A stretch of 64,000 nucleotides of DNA from an uncultured Bacteroidales bacterium (lineage in GTDB: Bacteria > Bacteroidota > Bacteroidia > Bacteroidales > UBA932), in NCBI GenBank assembly GCA_900316525.1, contig ONDF01000010.1, forward strand, positions 1-64,000, in the 5' to 3' direction. The notes beneath the pieces were generated by a model. It was not told the origin of the DNA. It saw nothing but the letters and a program-made list of their open reading frames with translations, and searched no databases. Positions 9,856 through 18,113 of the stretch are shown piece after piece. How positions within the stretch are numbered: position 1 is the first letter of the stretch; each line of letters begins with the position of its first letter. The translations under genes and the position numbers were made by a program.

Positions 9856-9886
9856 TGTCATTGCAAGTTTTCCGGGAAACCTCATT
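9856..9886. repeat. Possible degenerate palindromic repeat at the atpB-atpE junction
   Basis: On the minus strand the gap carries GGTTTCCCGGAAAACTTGCA followed by ATGACA, ending like the other repeat copies (…ATGACA) and with a self-complementary GTTTCCCGGAAAAC-like core. The 5' arm does not match well, so membership of the family is only possible. Confidence 0.4.
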
Positions 9887-10889
9887 CCCCATGGGCCCTG
9901 GCGAGCCCGATATAAATCGACGACAGGGTCGTGAACACATAGGCCTGGATGAAAGCCACCAGACATTCCAGGGCATCCAGGAAGATGCCGAACAGGACCG
10001 AGACCACCGTCATGGACCCGGTCAAAACCGCCCCGTACTTGGCCATGATGAAGATGATGCACACCATGCACAGGATCATGATATGGCCCGCGAGCATGTT
10101 CGCGAACAAACGGACAGTCAGGGAGACCGGTTTCATGAAGGCGCTGAAGACCTCGATGATGGGCATGATGGGCTTCAGGAACCCCGGCACATCCGGCCAG
10201 AAAATGTCTTTGTAATAGTGTTTCGTGCCCGTGAGGTTCACCGTGAAGAAAGTGCACAGGGCGAGCACCAGGGTGATGGCGATGTTCCCCGTCAAATTCG
10301 CCCCGCCCGGGAAGAACGGCATGATACCCAGGAAGTTGTTAAACAGGATCCACAGGAACGCCATGCACAGGTAAGGGGAATACCGGCGGTAATCCTCCTC
10401 GCCGATGTTCTCGCGGGCGATGTCATGGACCATCATCACGAGCGGTTCCATCAAGGCGGCGATGCCTGTCGGGGCCTCGTTCAGCACGTCGTGCTTCTTG
10501 TACCACCGGGCCGTGAGCAGGACGACGACGAGCAGCAGCAGGCTGGACATCATCAGCGAGAGCACGTTCTTGGTGATGGAGATGTCGAACGGCCGCTTGC
10601 CGCTGTCCACCTCCACGATTTTCCCCTTTTCCGGGTCGATCACTAGGCCTTCATAGGACTCCCCGTGCTCCAAATGCTTGGACGAGAAAACATGCCAGCC
10701 TGTGGAGCCGTGTACGATAACCGGCAGATGCAGGATCACGTGCTTGTCGCCCCAGGTGAGGATATGCCACTCATATTCATCGCCGATATGCTCGAAGATA
10801 ATGCCGGCAACGTCGACGTCCTCCTCCGCCTGCGGCGCAGGGGCAGGTGCGGCAAACAGCAGCAGCGATATGAGCCAGGTCAGGATCAT
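9882..10889 (-). CDS. atpB: ATP synthase F0 subunit a
   Basis: Membrane stator subunit with the proton half-channels, 335 aa. After a signal-like N terminus (MILTWLISLLLFAAPAPAP) and an acidic extracytoplasmic domain of about 80 residues, characteristic of Bacteroidota AtpB, come the membrane helices. The essential Arg lies in SLTVRLFANMLAGH, and the last helices contain LECLVAFIQAYVFTTLSSIY. I start it at ATG 10889, which overlaps the atpC stop as ATGA, rather than at TTG 10901. Confidence 0.95.
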   Translation of the reverse strand: MILTWLISLLLFAAPAPAPQAEEDVDVAGIIFEHIGDEYEWHILTWGDKHVILHLPVIVHGSTGWHVFSSKHLEHGESYEGLVIDPEKGKIVEVDSGKRPFDISITKNVLSLMMSSLLLLVVVLLTARWYKKHDVLNEAPTGIAALMEPLVMMVHDIARENIGEEDYRRYSPYLCMAFLWILFNNFLGIMPFFPGGANLTGNIAITLVLALCTFFTVNLTGTKHYYKDIFWPDVPGFLKPIMPIIEVFSAFMKPVSLTVRLFANMLAGHIMILCMVCIIFIMAKYGAVLTGSMTVVSVLFGIFLDALECLVAFIQAYVFTTLSSIYIGLARAHGE

Positions 10890-11134
10890 ACTTCCACGCA
10901 AACGTCCACTTGGTTGTCAAGCACTTCCACGAAGCCTTCGCGGATGGGAAGGCGGGATTCCTTGCCGCCGGAAACGTACACGATATCGCCCTTCTCCAGG
11001 GAGGAGATGATGGGCGCGTGGTTCTTCAGGACCATGAACGGGCCGATGGTCCCCGGCAGCGTCACGGAGGACACCGCCTGTTCCACGAGCGTCCGCTCGG
11101 GCGATACGATATGCAGCTTGATCACGTCTGTCAT
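10886..11134 (-). CDS. atpC: ATP synthase F1 epsilon subunit
   Basis: Small central-stalk and regulatory subunit, 82 aa, so it has only the N-terminal beta-sandwich (LHIVSPERTLVEQAVSSVTL, then LPGTIGPFMVLKNHAPIISS) and lacks the C-terminal helical hairpin that inhibits hydrolysis in longer epsilons; short forms are usual in Bacteroidota. The start ATG ACA at 11134 lies within a copy of the palindromic repeat family (11129-11155), so the repeat supplies the first codons. Ends in an ATGA overlap with atpB. Confidence 0.94.
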   Translation of the reverse strand: MTDVIKLHIVSPERTLVEQAVSSVTLPGTIGPFMVLKNHAPIISSLEKGDIVYVSGGKESRLPIREGFVEVLDNQVDVCVEV

Positions 11135-11155
11135 TTCGAGCTTGCCGAGAAATCT
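11129..11155. repeat. Palindromic repeat copy overlapping the atpC start codon
   Basis: On the minus strand AGATTTCTCGGCAAGCTCGA followed by AATGACA. It fills the 21-base atpD-atpC gap and its last bases are the atpC initiation codon and second codon. Confidence 0.8.
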
Positions 11156-12682
<1,527 letters not shown>

Positions 12683-12690
12683 TCAATCCA

Positions 12691-12698
12691 CAAATATA
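12691..12698 (-). promoter_or_regulatory. -7 element of the atp operon
   Basis: TATATTTG on the minus strand, between the esterase stop at 12705 and the atpD start at 12667. No convincing -33 element is seen. Confidence 0.65.
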
Positions 12699-12704
12699 GC
12701 GATT

Positions 12705-13562
12705 TTATTTCAGATACTGGCGGAAAAACGCCCACATTTCCTCACAGGTGTCCATATCGGCCAGGTGCCAGCTATGCTTGGCGCCCTGCACTTCGTACAG
12801 CCGGACCTCGATACCGTCGTCCCCGCCCAGGTAGCGGTGCAGGACGACGGGATGCTCGCCCTTCTGAGGCAGCGTCGTCGTTTCCTCGTGCGTGCAGCGG
12901 GCCTGTGCGGCCCAATAGCCCACGGCGGCGGGCACGGCGATGTAAGCGCCCCAGCCGCCCGTGTCCGTGGGATCGCCTTCCCACATGGAAGTCTTGTCGG
13001 CAGTGCCGTGGACCTCCATCAGCGGAACGGGCTTCTTCGCCTTCCATTCCTTGTAGGCCCACTGCATCGTCAGGCCGGCGATGGTGGCGTAGGCCCGGAA
13101 CAGGTCGGGGTACTTGTATGCCATGAAATATGTCATCTCTCCCCCGTTGGACATGCCGGACATGAAGACATTGTCCTTGCCGATGTGATGCGTCTTGCGG
13201 AGATGCTTGACCAGGGCCTTGACAAAGCCGACGTCATCGCGCTCCAGGCCCTGCTGGACGTCGTAACCGACGTTCCAGCCGGTCTTTCCCTTCGCGTCCT
13301 TCTCGCCCTGCGGGTAGCATACGGCAAAGCCTTCGCGCTCGGCGACTTCAAGCATCGACGGGCAGTAGCCCTCGGCGTTGCCGCCGTAGCCGTGAAGGAC
13401 CAGGACCAGCGGCGTGGCCGGACCGGCCCCCTCCGGGACATAGAGCCAATAGGTGCGGACTTCGCCCTTGTATTTCATCGTGTAGCGTACGGTTTCCGCC
13501 GCCCGGGCGTGGACGATGAAACAAAAGAGAACGACTAAGAAGGCTAAGTATCTGTTTTTCAT
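12705..13562 (-). CDS. Secreted alpha/beta-hydrolase esterase, PHB depolymerase/feruloyl esterase-like
   Basis: 285 aa with a signal peptide (MKNRYLAFLVVLFCFIVHARA). It is an alpha/beta hydrolase of the LpqC/esterase_PHB group: oxyanion region LVLVLHGYGGNAEGY, nucleophile elbow GMSNGG, and a late His in EVQGAKHSWHLAD; the likely acid lies in the VHGTADKTSMW segment. Related proteins hydrolyse feruloyl or acetyl esters on plant polysaccharides or polyhydroxyalkanoates; the substrate here is not known. Downstream of galE with a 24-base gap, so probably co-transcribed. Confidence 0.85.
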   Translation of the reverse strand: MKNRYLAFLVVLFCFIVHARAAETVRYTMKYKGEVRTYWLYVPEGAGPATPLVLVLHGYGGNAEGYCPSMLEVAEREGFAVCYPQGEKDAKGKTGWNVGYDVQQGLERDDVGFVKALVKHLRKTHHIGKDNVFMSGMSNGGEMTYFMAYKYPDLFRAYATIAGLTMQWAYKEWKAKKPVPLMEVHGTADKTSMWEGDPTDTGGWGAYIAVPAAVGYWAAQARCTHEETTTLPQKGEHPVVLHRYLGGDDGIEVRLYEVQGAKHSWHLADMDTCEEMWAFFRQYLK

Positions 13563-13586
13563 AAGACTGTTTTGTGCACGGAAATC

Positions 13587-14615
13587 CTATAGCCCGGCCA
13601 GGTGCTTCTCCCAGGCCCAGGCGGAGGCGAGGGTCTGCTCGACGGTGCGGGTGGCTTTCCAGCCCATCTCCGTATTGGCGAGGGTGGGATCGGCCCAGAT
13701 GGCGGTGACGTCGCCGGGGCGGCGCGGCGCGAACTTGTGCGGGACCGGGACGCCGTTGACCTTCTCGAACGCATAGACCAGCTCCAGCACGGAGACGGGC
13801 CGGCCGGTGCCGATGTTGAAGACCTCGCAGTCCTCCTTCATCTTCCCTTCGATCATCCTGGTGACCGCGTACACATGGGCCTTGGCGAGGTCCACGATGT
13901 CGATGTAGTCGCGGAGGCAGGTGCCGTCCGGGGTGGGATAGTCGTTGCCGAAAATGCTGAGGCACTCGCGCTTGCCGATGGCGGTCTGGGTGATGTACGG
14001 CACCAAGTTGTTCGGGACGCCGCGCGGGAGCTCGCCGATGAGGGCGCTCGGGTGCGCGCCGATGGGGTTGAAGTAGCGCAGAAGGATGCCCTTGACAGCG
14101 CCGCCATTGGCCTTCACCGTGTCGCGGAGGATGTCCTCGCACATCGTCTTGGTGTTGCCATACGGCGACATCGCCGGCTTGCGCGGCGTCTTCTCCGTGA
14201 CGGGAACGACCTCGGGCTCGCCGTACACGGTGGCGGAAGAGGAGAACAGCACGTTGCAACCCCCCTTGTCCTGGGCGGCCTGGAGCACGTTCATAAAGCT
14301 CAGAAGGTTGTTCTGATAGTACATCAGCGGCTTCGCGACGGACTCGCCCACGGCCTTGAAGGCCGCGAAATGGATGACCGCGTCGATGGGATAGTCGGCG
14401 AAGATCTTCTTCACGGCCTCCGCGTCGCAGAAGTCCATCTCCACCAGCGGGATATCCTCCCGGCCGGTGATCTTCTTCACGCCCTCGAAGCAAGTCAGGT
14501 CACAATTGGAGAAATTGTCGGCGACCACCACGTCGTAGCCCGCCTCGATGAGTTCCACGGTGACGTGGCTCCCGATGAACCCCGCCCCGCCGGACACAAG
14601 CACTGTCTTTTTCAT
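13587..14615 (-). CDS. galE: UDP-glucose 4-epimerase
   Basis: Interconverts UDP-glucose and UDP-galactose, for the Leloir pathway and for surface glycan precursors. 342 aa, extended SDR fold: NAD-binding VLVSGGAGFIGSHVTVELI, the FSSSATVYGEP segment with the catalytic Ser/Thr, the YxxxK pair in SPYGNTKTMCEDIL, and NPIGAHPSALIGE followed by the NYDGTxxRDY-like PTPDGTCLRDYIDI. I place the start at ATG 14615 (MKKTVLVSGG) because the -7 element at 14637-14644 would lie over the upstream in-frame codons. Divergent from dacB. Confidence 0.95.
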   Translation of the reverse strand: MKKTVLVSGGAGFIGSHVTVELIEAGYDVVVADNFSNCDLTCFEGVKKITGREDIPLVEMDFCDAEAVKKIFADYPIDAVIHFAAFKAVGESVAKPLMYYQNNLLSFMNVLQAAQDKGGCNVLFSSSATVYGEPEVVPVTEKTPRKPAMSPYGNTKTMCEDILRDTVKANGGAVKGILLRYFNPIGAHPSALIGELPRGVPNNLVPYITQTAIGKRECLSIFGNDYPTPDGTCLRDYIDIVDLAKAHVYAVTRMIEGKMKEDCEVFNIGTGRPVSVLELVYAFEKVNGVPVPHKFAPRRPGDVTAIWADPTLANTEMGWKATRTVEQTLASAWAWEKHLAGL

Positions 14616-14636
14616 ATCGTTCAGAATAGCAGATAG

Positions 14637-14644
14637 CAAAGATA
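14637..14644 (-). promoter_or_regulatory. -7 element of galE
   Basis: TATCTTTG on the minus strand, 21 bases upstream of the galE ATG, divergent from the dacB element at 14656. Confidence 0.7.
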
Positions 14645-14655
14645 CGAAAAAAACC

Positions 14656-14663
14656 TATCTTTG
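14656..14663 (+). promoter_or_regulatory. -7 element of dacB, implying a very short or absent 5' leader
   Basis: TATCTTTG followed by only four bases (CAGT) before the ATG at 14668. With the usual Bacteroidota spacing the transcript would begin at or next to the start codon. Confidence 0.65.
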
Positions 14664-14667
14664 CAGT

Positions 14668-16134
14668 ATGCGGAAGATGATGTTTGTCGGGGCGCTGGCG
14701 ATGTGCCTCGGGCTGCAGGCGCAGACGCTGCAGCAGAAAGTGGACCAGGCCGTCGGCAAGGAGCCGCTCAAGGGGGCGGTCGTGGGGGTGATGGTGCAGG
14801 ACGCCGCCGGGCATGTGCTGGCGAGCCGGGAGCCCGGACGCCGGATGGTGCCGGCGTCCAACCTCAAGCTCGTCACCACGGGGACGGCGTTGCACGCCCT
14901 CGGGCCGGACTTCCGGTTCGAGACGGGCATCGGCTACACCGGCACCGTGGAGGACGGCACCCTGCACGGGGACGTGTACGTCATCGGCGGAGGCGACCCC
15001 ACCCTCGGCGTCACGGACACCGTCGCCGTGAAGCCGGACGCCCTGTTCTGGCGCTGGAAGTCGATGCTCAAGGACGCCGGAATCAGCCGCATCGACGGAC
15101 GCATCATCGGCGACGGACGGGCCTACGAGGGCCATCTGGAGAACACGACCTGGGGCTATGACGACACCGGCACCTATTACGGCGCCGGCTGCAACGCCCT
15201 CAGCTACTATGAGAACGCGATCGACTATCTCGTCTCGGCCGGAGCCGCGGACGAGCCCGTCAAGGTGACCCAGCGCTTCCCCGACACGCCCTGGATGCAC
15301 TTCAGCAACCGCACGTCGACCGGGCCCAAGGGCACCGGCAACAGCCTGTACCTGTACACCACCGACCTGGCGCCCTACGCGGAGATGCGCGGCACCTATT
15401 CCATCGACCGCAAGCCCAAGCTGGAGCATTTCGCGAACAAGTACGGCGCCCTCACCTGCGCCTATTACTTCTGGCAGAACCTCCGCGACACGGGCTGGGA
15501 CATCTCCGGCGGGTATGCCGACATCGACCGCGGCGGCTACGTCCGGGGCGCGGACTTCGTCCCCGCGTACAAGGCCGGCGCCCCGCAGGTGCTCGGCCAG
15601 TCCGCCTCGCCCGTCCTCTCCAAGATCGTCCGCCAGACGAACGTCCTGAGCGACAACTTCTACGCGGAAGCCATTTTCCGCCAGATGGGCGAAAAGGCCT
15701 CCGGCATCGCCGTGTACGACAGCTGCCGCGTGGCGGTGTACGACGTGCTCGAAGGGCTGATGGACAGCGACCTGGCCGGCATCCGCCTCGAAGACGGCAG
15801 CGGCCTGTCGCGCCTGAACACCGCCTCGCCCGCCTTCCTGGTCTCGTTCCTGCGGTCGATGACCCGCTCCCGCGGCTTCGACGCCTTCCTCGCCAGCCTC
15901 CCGCAGCCGGGCGAAGGCACGCTGAACACGCTCCTTCCCAAGCTCACGCCCGCCCAGAAAGCCCGCATCCGCGTCAAGAGCGGGTCGATGGACGGCGTCC
16001 TCTGCTACAGCGGCTACATCCTGGACGAGCAGGGCAAGCCCACCCGCATCTTCTCCCTGATGGTGAACGGGGCCACCGCGAAAACGGCCGCCCTGCGCGA
16101 GACGCTGGGCGGCCTGATCGAAGCGATGCTGTAA
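14668..16134 (+). CDS. dacB: D-alanyl-D-alanine carboxypeptidase/endopeptidase, PBP4 type (S13)
   Basis: Periplasmic peptidoglycan-remodelling enzyme, 488 aa, with a signal peptide (MRKMMFVGALAMCLGLQAQ). The three penicillin-binding motifs are in order: SxxK in VPASNLKLV (Ser about residue 64), SxN in VLSDNFYAEA (about 327) and KSG in RVKSGSMDGV (about 437). The large insertion between the first two motifs marks class C (DacB/PBP4). Start codon choice among ATG 14668, 14677 and 14680 is uncertain because the promoter lies so close. Ends four bases before the convergent LytTR gene. Confidence 0.93.
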   Translation: MRKMMFVGALAMCLGLQAQTLQQKVDQAVGKEPLKGAVVGVMVQDAAGHVLASREPGRRMVPASNLKLVTTGTALHALGPDFRFETGIGYTGTVEDGTLHGDVYVIGGGDPTLGVTDTVAVKPDALFWRWKSMLKDAGISRIDGRIIGDGRAYEGHLENTTWGYDDTGTYYGAGCNALSYYENAIDYLVSAGAADEPVKVTQRFPDTPWMHFSNRTSTGPKGTGNSLYLYTTDLAPYAEMRGTYSIDRKPKLEHFANKYGALTCAYYFWQNLRDTGWDISGGYADIDRGGYVRGADFVPAYKAGAPQVLGQSASPVLSKIVRQTNVLSDNFYAEAIFRQMGEKASGIAVYDSCRVAVYDVLEGLMDSDLAGIRLEDGSGLSRLNTASPAFLVSFLRSMTRSRGFDAFLASLPQPGEGTLNTLLPKLTPAQKARIRVKSGSMDGVLCYSGYILDEQGKPTRIFSLMVNGATAKTAALRETLGGLIEAML

Positions 16135-16138
16135 CGCT

Positions 16139-16834
16139 TTATTTCCCCGAAAGAACGGCGGTGAGCGCCGGACGGTAAATGTCCCCCACAGGCAAGGTGG
16201 GGCCGCCGTCCAGCGTGACGGAAGAGCGCGTGTATTCGCGGATTTCCGAAAGGTTCACGAGATAGGAGCGATGGATGCGCAGGAAGCGGTCCTCCGGCAG
16301 CTGCTCCGCGAGCCGCTTCAGGCTGTACAGGACCACCAGCGGCGCCTGCTCGTCCCGGAGCCATATTTTCAGGTATTCGCTCATGCTTTCCACGTACCGG
16401 ATGCGCGCCGGATCCACCCGAACGGTCTTGTAGTCCAGCTTGAAGGTCAATGCCTCCGGCCGGGATTCCGCCCGGGGGCGGGCCGCCTCGATCCGGTCCC
16501 GCAGGTGCGCCGCCGACGCCTCGAACTCCTGGAAACTGAAAGGTTTCAGGAGGTAGTCGGCTGCATGGACCTTGAAGCCCTCCAGGGCGTATTCGGAATA
16601 GGCCGTCGTGAAGACGACGAGTGGCGGATGCTCCAGCGAACGCACGAAATCCATCCCCGACAAGTCCGGCATGTTGATGTCCACATACAGGATGTCCGCC
16701 TGCTCCACAAAGGGCCTCGCCGCGGCAGCCGACGGGCAGGCGGCGACGAGTTCCAGGAAGGGGATCTTCCCGATGTACATCTCCAGCTGCCGGAGCGCCA
16801 GCGGCTCGTCATCGATGGTCACGACCCGGATCAT
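16139..16834 (-). CDS. LytTR family response regulator
   Basis: 231 aa. Receiver domain at about 1-120 with acidic pair VVTIDDEP, phosphoacceptor Asp at 52 (ILYVDINMPDLSG), Thr in VFTTAYSEYALEGF and Lys in YLLKPFSF. A LytTR DNA-binding domain follows at about 125-231 (YVESMSEYLKIWL, FLRIHRSYLVNLSEI). LytTR proteins bind pairs of direct repeats; a matching pair lies just beyond the kinase gene at 17998-18032. Its ATG overlaps the kinase TGA as ATGA, so the pair is translationally coupled. Confidence 0.95.
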   Translation of the reverse strand: MIRVVTIDDEPLALRQLEMYIGKIPFLELVAACPSAAAARPFVEQADILYVDINMPDLSGMDFVRSLEHPPLVVFTTAYSEYALEGFKVHAADYLLKPFSFQEFEASAAHLRDRIEAARPRAESRPEALTFKLDYKTVRVDPARIRYVESMSEYLKIWLRDEQAPLVVLYSLKRLAEQLPEDRFLRIHRSYLVNLSEIREYTRSSVTLDGGPTLPVGDIYRPALTAVLSGK

Positions 16835-17958
16835 ACGCCCTCCTTGTCCATTTTGACGGTCGCCGGCAGCAGCAGGAGAACGTCGTACACTTCCCCGCCC
16901 TGGTCGATATGCAGCGTATACCGGTCGCCGTACAGCAGGTCCAGCCGCCCCCGGACATTCGCGAGGCCGACGCCGTGCTGCGCCGCCTGCGCGGAGTCCT
17001 GCCGGCTGTTCGCGCACCGGAAAACGATCTTCCCGTCCTCCACCGACACGGTAACATGCACGAATGACGGCTTCTCGTAACTGATGCCGTGCTTGAACGC
17101 ATTCTCCACGAAGGAGGCCAGCATCAGCGGCGGAATCTCGGCGCCTTCGTCCTTTTCCGGCAGGGAAAGGTCGATCCGGACGGTGTCGGCATACCGCAGT
17201 TTCATCAGGGACACGTAATGGCGGAGGAACTCCGTCTCCTTGGCCAGGGGAATGGTGGGCCGGTCGCCCTCGTACAAGACGTGCCGCATCAGCTTCGAGA
17301 ACTCCTCGATGCTCGCCTTCGCCTGTTCCGGGTCGATGTCCACGAGCGCGTGGATGTTGTTGAGGGTGTTCATGAAGAAGTGCGGGTTGATCTGGTAGCG
17401 GAGCGTTTCCAGCTGCCGGCTCAGGTTCTCCGCCTGCAGTTCCTGCATCCGGCGCTCCCCGCGGGCCGATTTCAGATAATACTTCACGCCCAGGTTCACT
17501 CCCAGGAGCAGCATCCCCAGGAGGAACTTCATCAAATCGGGGGACAAGGGCATGCGTCCGTCCATCGGCGGCCGGGGACCGGGCATCTCCTCGTGCGGGG
17601 GCGGGGGTTCGCCCATCCATTCCATCGGAGGGCTGTCAGGGCGCCTCGGGCCGGGATCCTGCCGGACCGTCCACAGGTATCCGCCGAACACCGCCAGGAG
17701 CGCCACCGTCACGGCCAGATAGGCCCAGGGCTTTCCTTTCTCCACCCAGAGCGGGGCGGCGAGGAGGTCGTGCAAGAGGAACAGCACGAAGAAGGGAAGA
17801 ATGCCCATCCAGACGCGCAGGACATCCCCGATCCGGAGCGCATGCCCCATGGAATGCCCCTGGAAGTACATCACCACGGGCACCAGGGCGAGGACGAGAA
17901 ACCAGAGGATGCCATAGATGACAACCTCCTGCTTTTTCTCTGTTTCCATCCGTCTCAT
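16831..17958 (-). CDS. LytS-type sensor histidine kinase (His_kinase PF06580)
   Basis: 375 aa. Four predicted membrane segments in the first ~170 residues, interrupted by a Pro-rich loop (EWMGEPPPPHEEMPGPRPP). The cytoplasmic part has the H-box QINPHFFMNTLNNIHALVD at about residue 190, the N-box LASFVENAFKHGI and the G-box GVGLANVRGRLDLLYG. No PAS or periplasmic ligand domain is seen, so the signal is probably sensed in the membrane. I start it at ATG 17958, eight bases from the -7 element; ATG 17949 (METEKKQE) is an alternative. Partner of the overlapping LytTR regulator. Confidence 0.93.
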   Translation of the reverse strand: MRRMETEKKQEVVIYGILWFLVLALVPVVMYFQGHSMGHALRIGDVLRVWMGILPFFVLFLLHDLLAAPLWVEKGKPWAYLAVTVALLAVFGGYLWTVRQDPGPRRPDSPPMEWMGEPPPPHEEMPGPRPPMDGRMPLSPDLMKFLLGMLLLGVNLGVKYYLKSARGERRMQELQAENLSRQLETLRYQINPHFFMNTLNNIHALVDIDPEQAKASIEEFSKLMRHVLYEGDRPTIPLAKETEFLRHYVSLMKLRYADTVRIDLSLPEKDEGAEIPPLMLASFVENAFKHGISYEKPSFVHVTVSVEDGKIVFRCANSRQDSAQAAQHGVGLANVRGRLDLLYGDRYTLHIDQGGEVYDVLLLLPATVKMDKEGV

Positions 17959-17966
17959 ACCTTTCG

Positions 17967-17974
17967 CAAAATTA
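17967..17974 (-). promoter_or_regulatory. -7 element of the LytS/LytTR operon
   Basis: TAATTTTG on the minus strand, eight bases before the ATG at 17958; it supports that start over codons further upstream. Confidence 0.6.
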
Positions 17975-17997
17975 CGAAACATTTCCGACTGCCGCAT

Positions 17998-18032
17998 CCC
18001 GTTCGCTGAAAGAATCCGCCCGTTCGCTGAAA
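17998..18032 (+). promoter_or_regulatory. Direct-repeat operator, probable LytTR-type binding site
   Basis: The 14-mer CCCGTTCGCTGAAA occurs at 17998-18011 and again at 18019-18032, an offset of 21 bases (two helical turns). LytTR regulators such as AlgR and ComE recognise paired CCGTT-containing 9-mers with this spacing. The pair lies between the divergent LytS/LytTR operon and the 18114 cassette, with a -7-like TATCTTG at 18060-18066 and the start codon at 18114, which fits activation of the cassette. Binding by this particular regulator is an inference. Confidence 0.7.
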
Positions 18033-18113
18033 ACTTTTCCGGAAGGCCGGGTTCTTGATTATCTTGCCGACGAACCGATTTGTTTTGACGTGTAACTAAA
18101 ACCTGAAGAAGTC

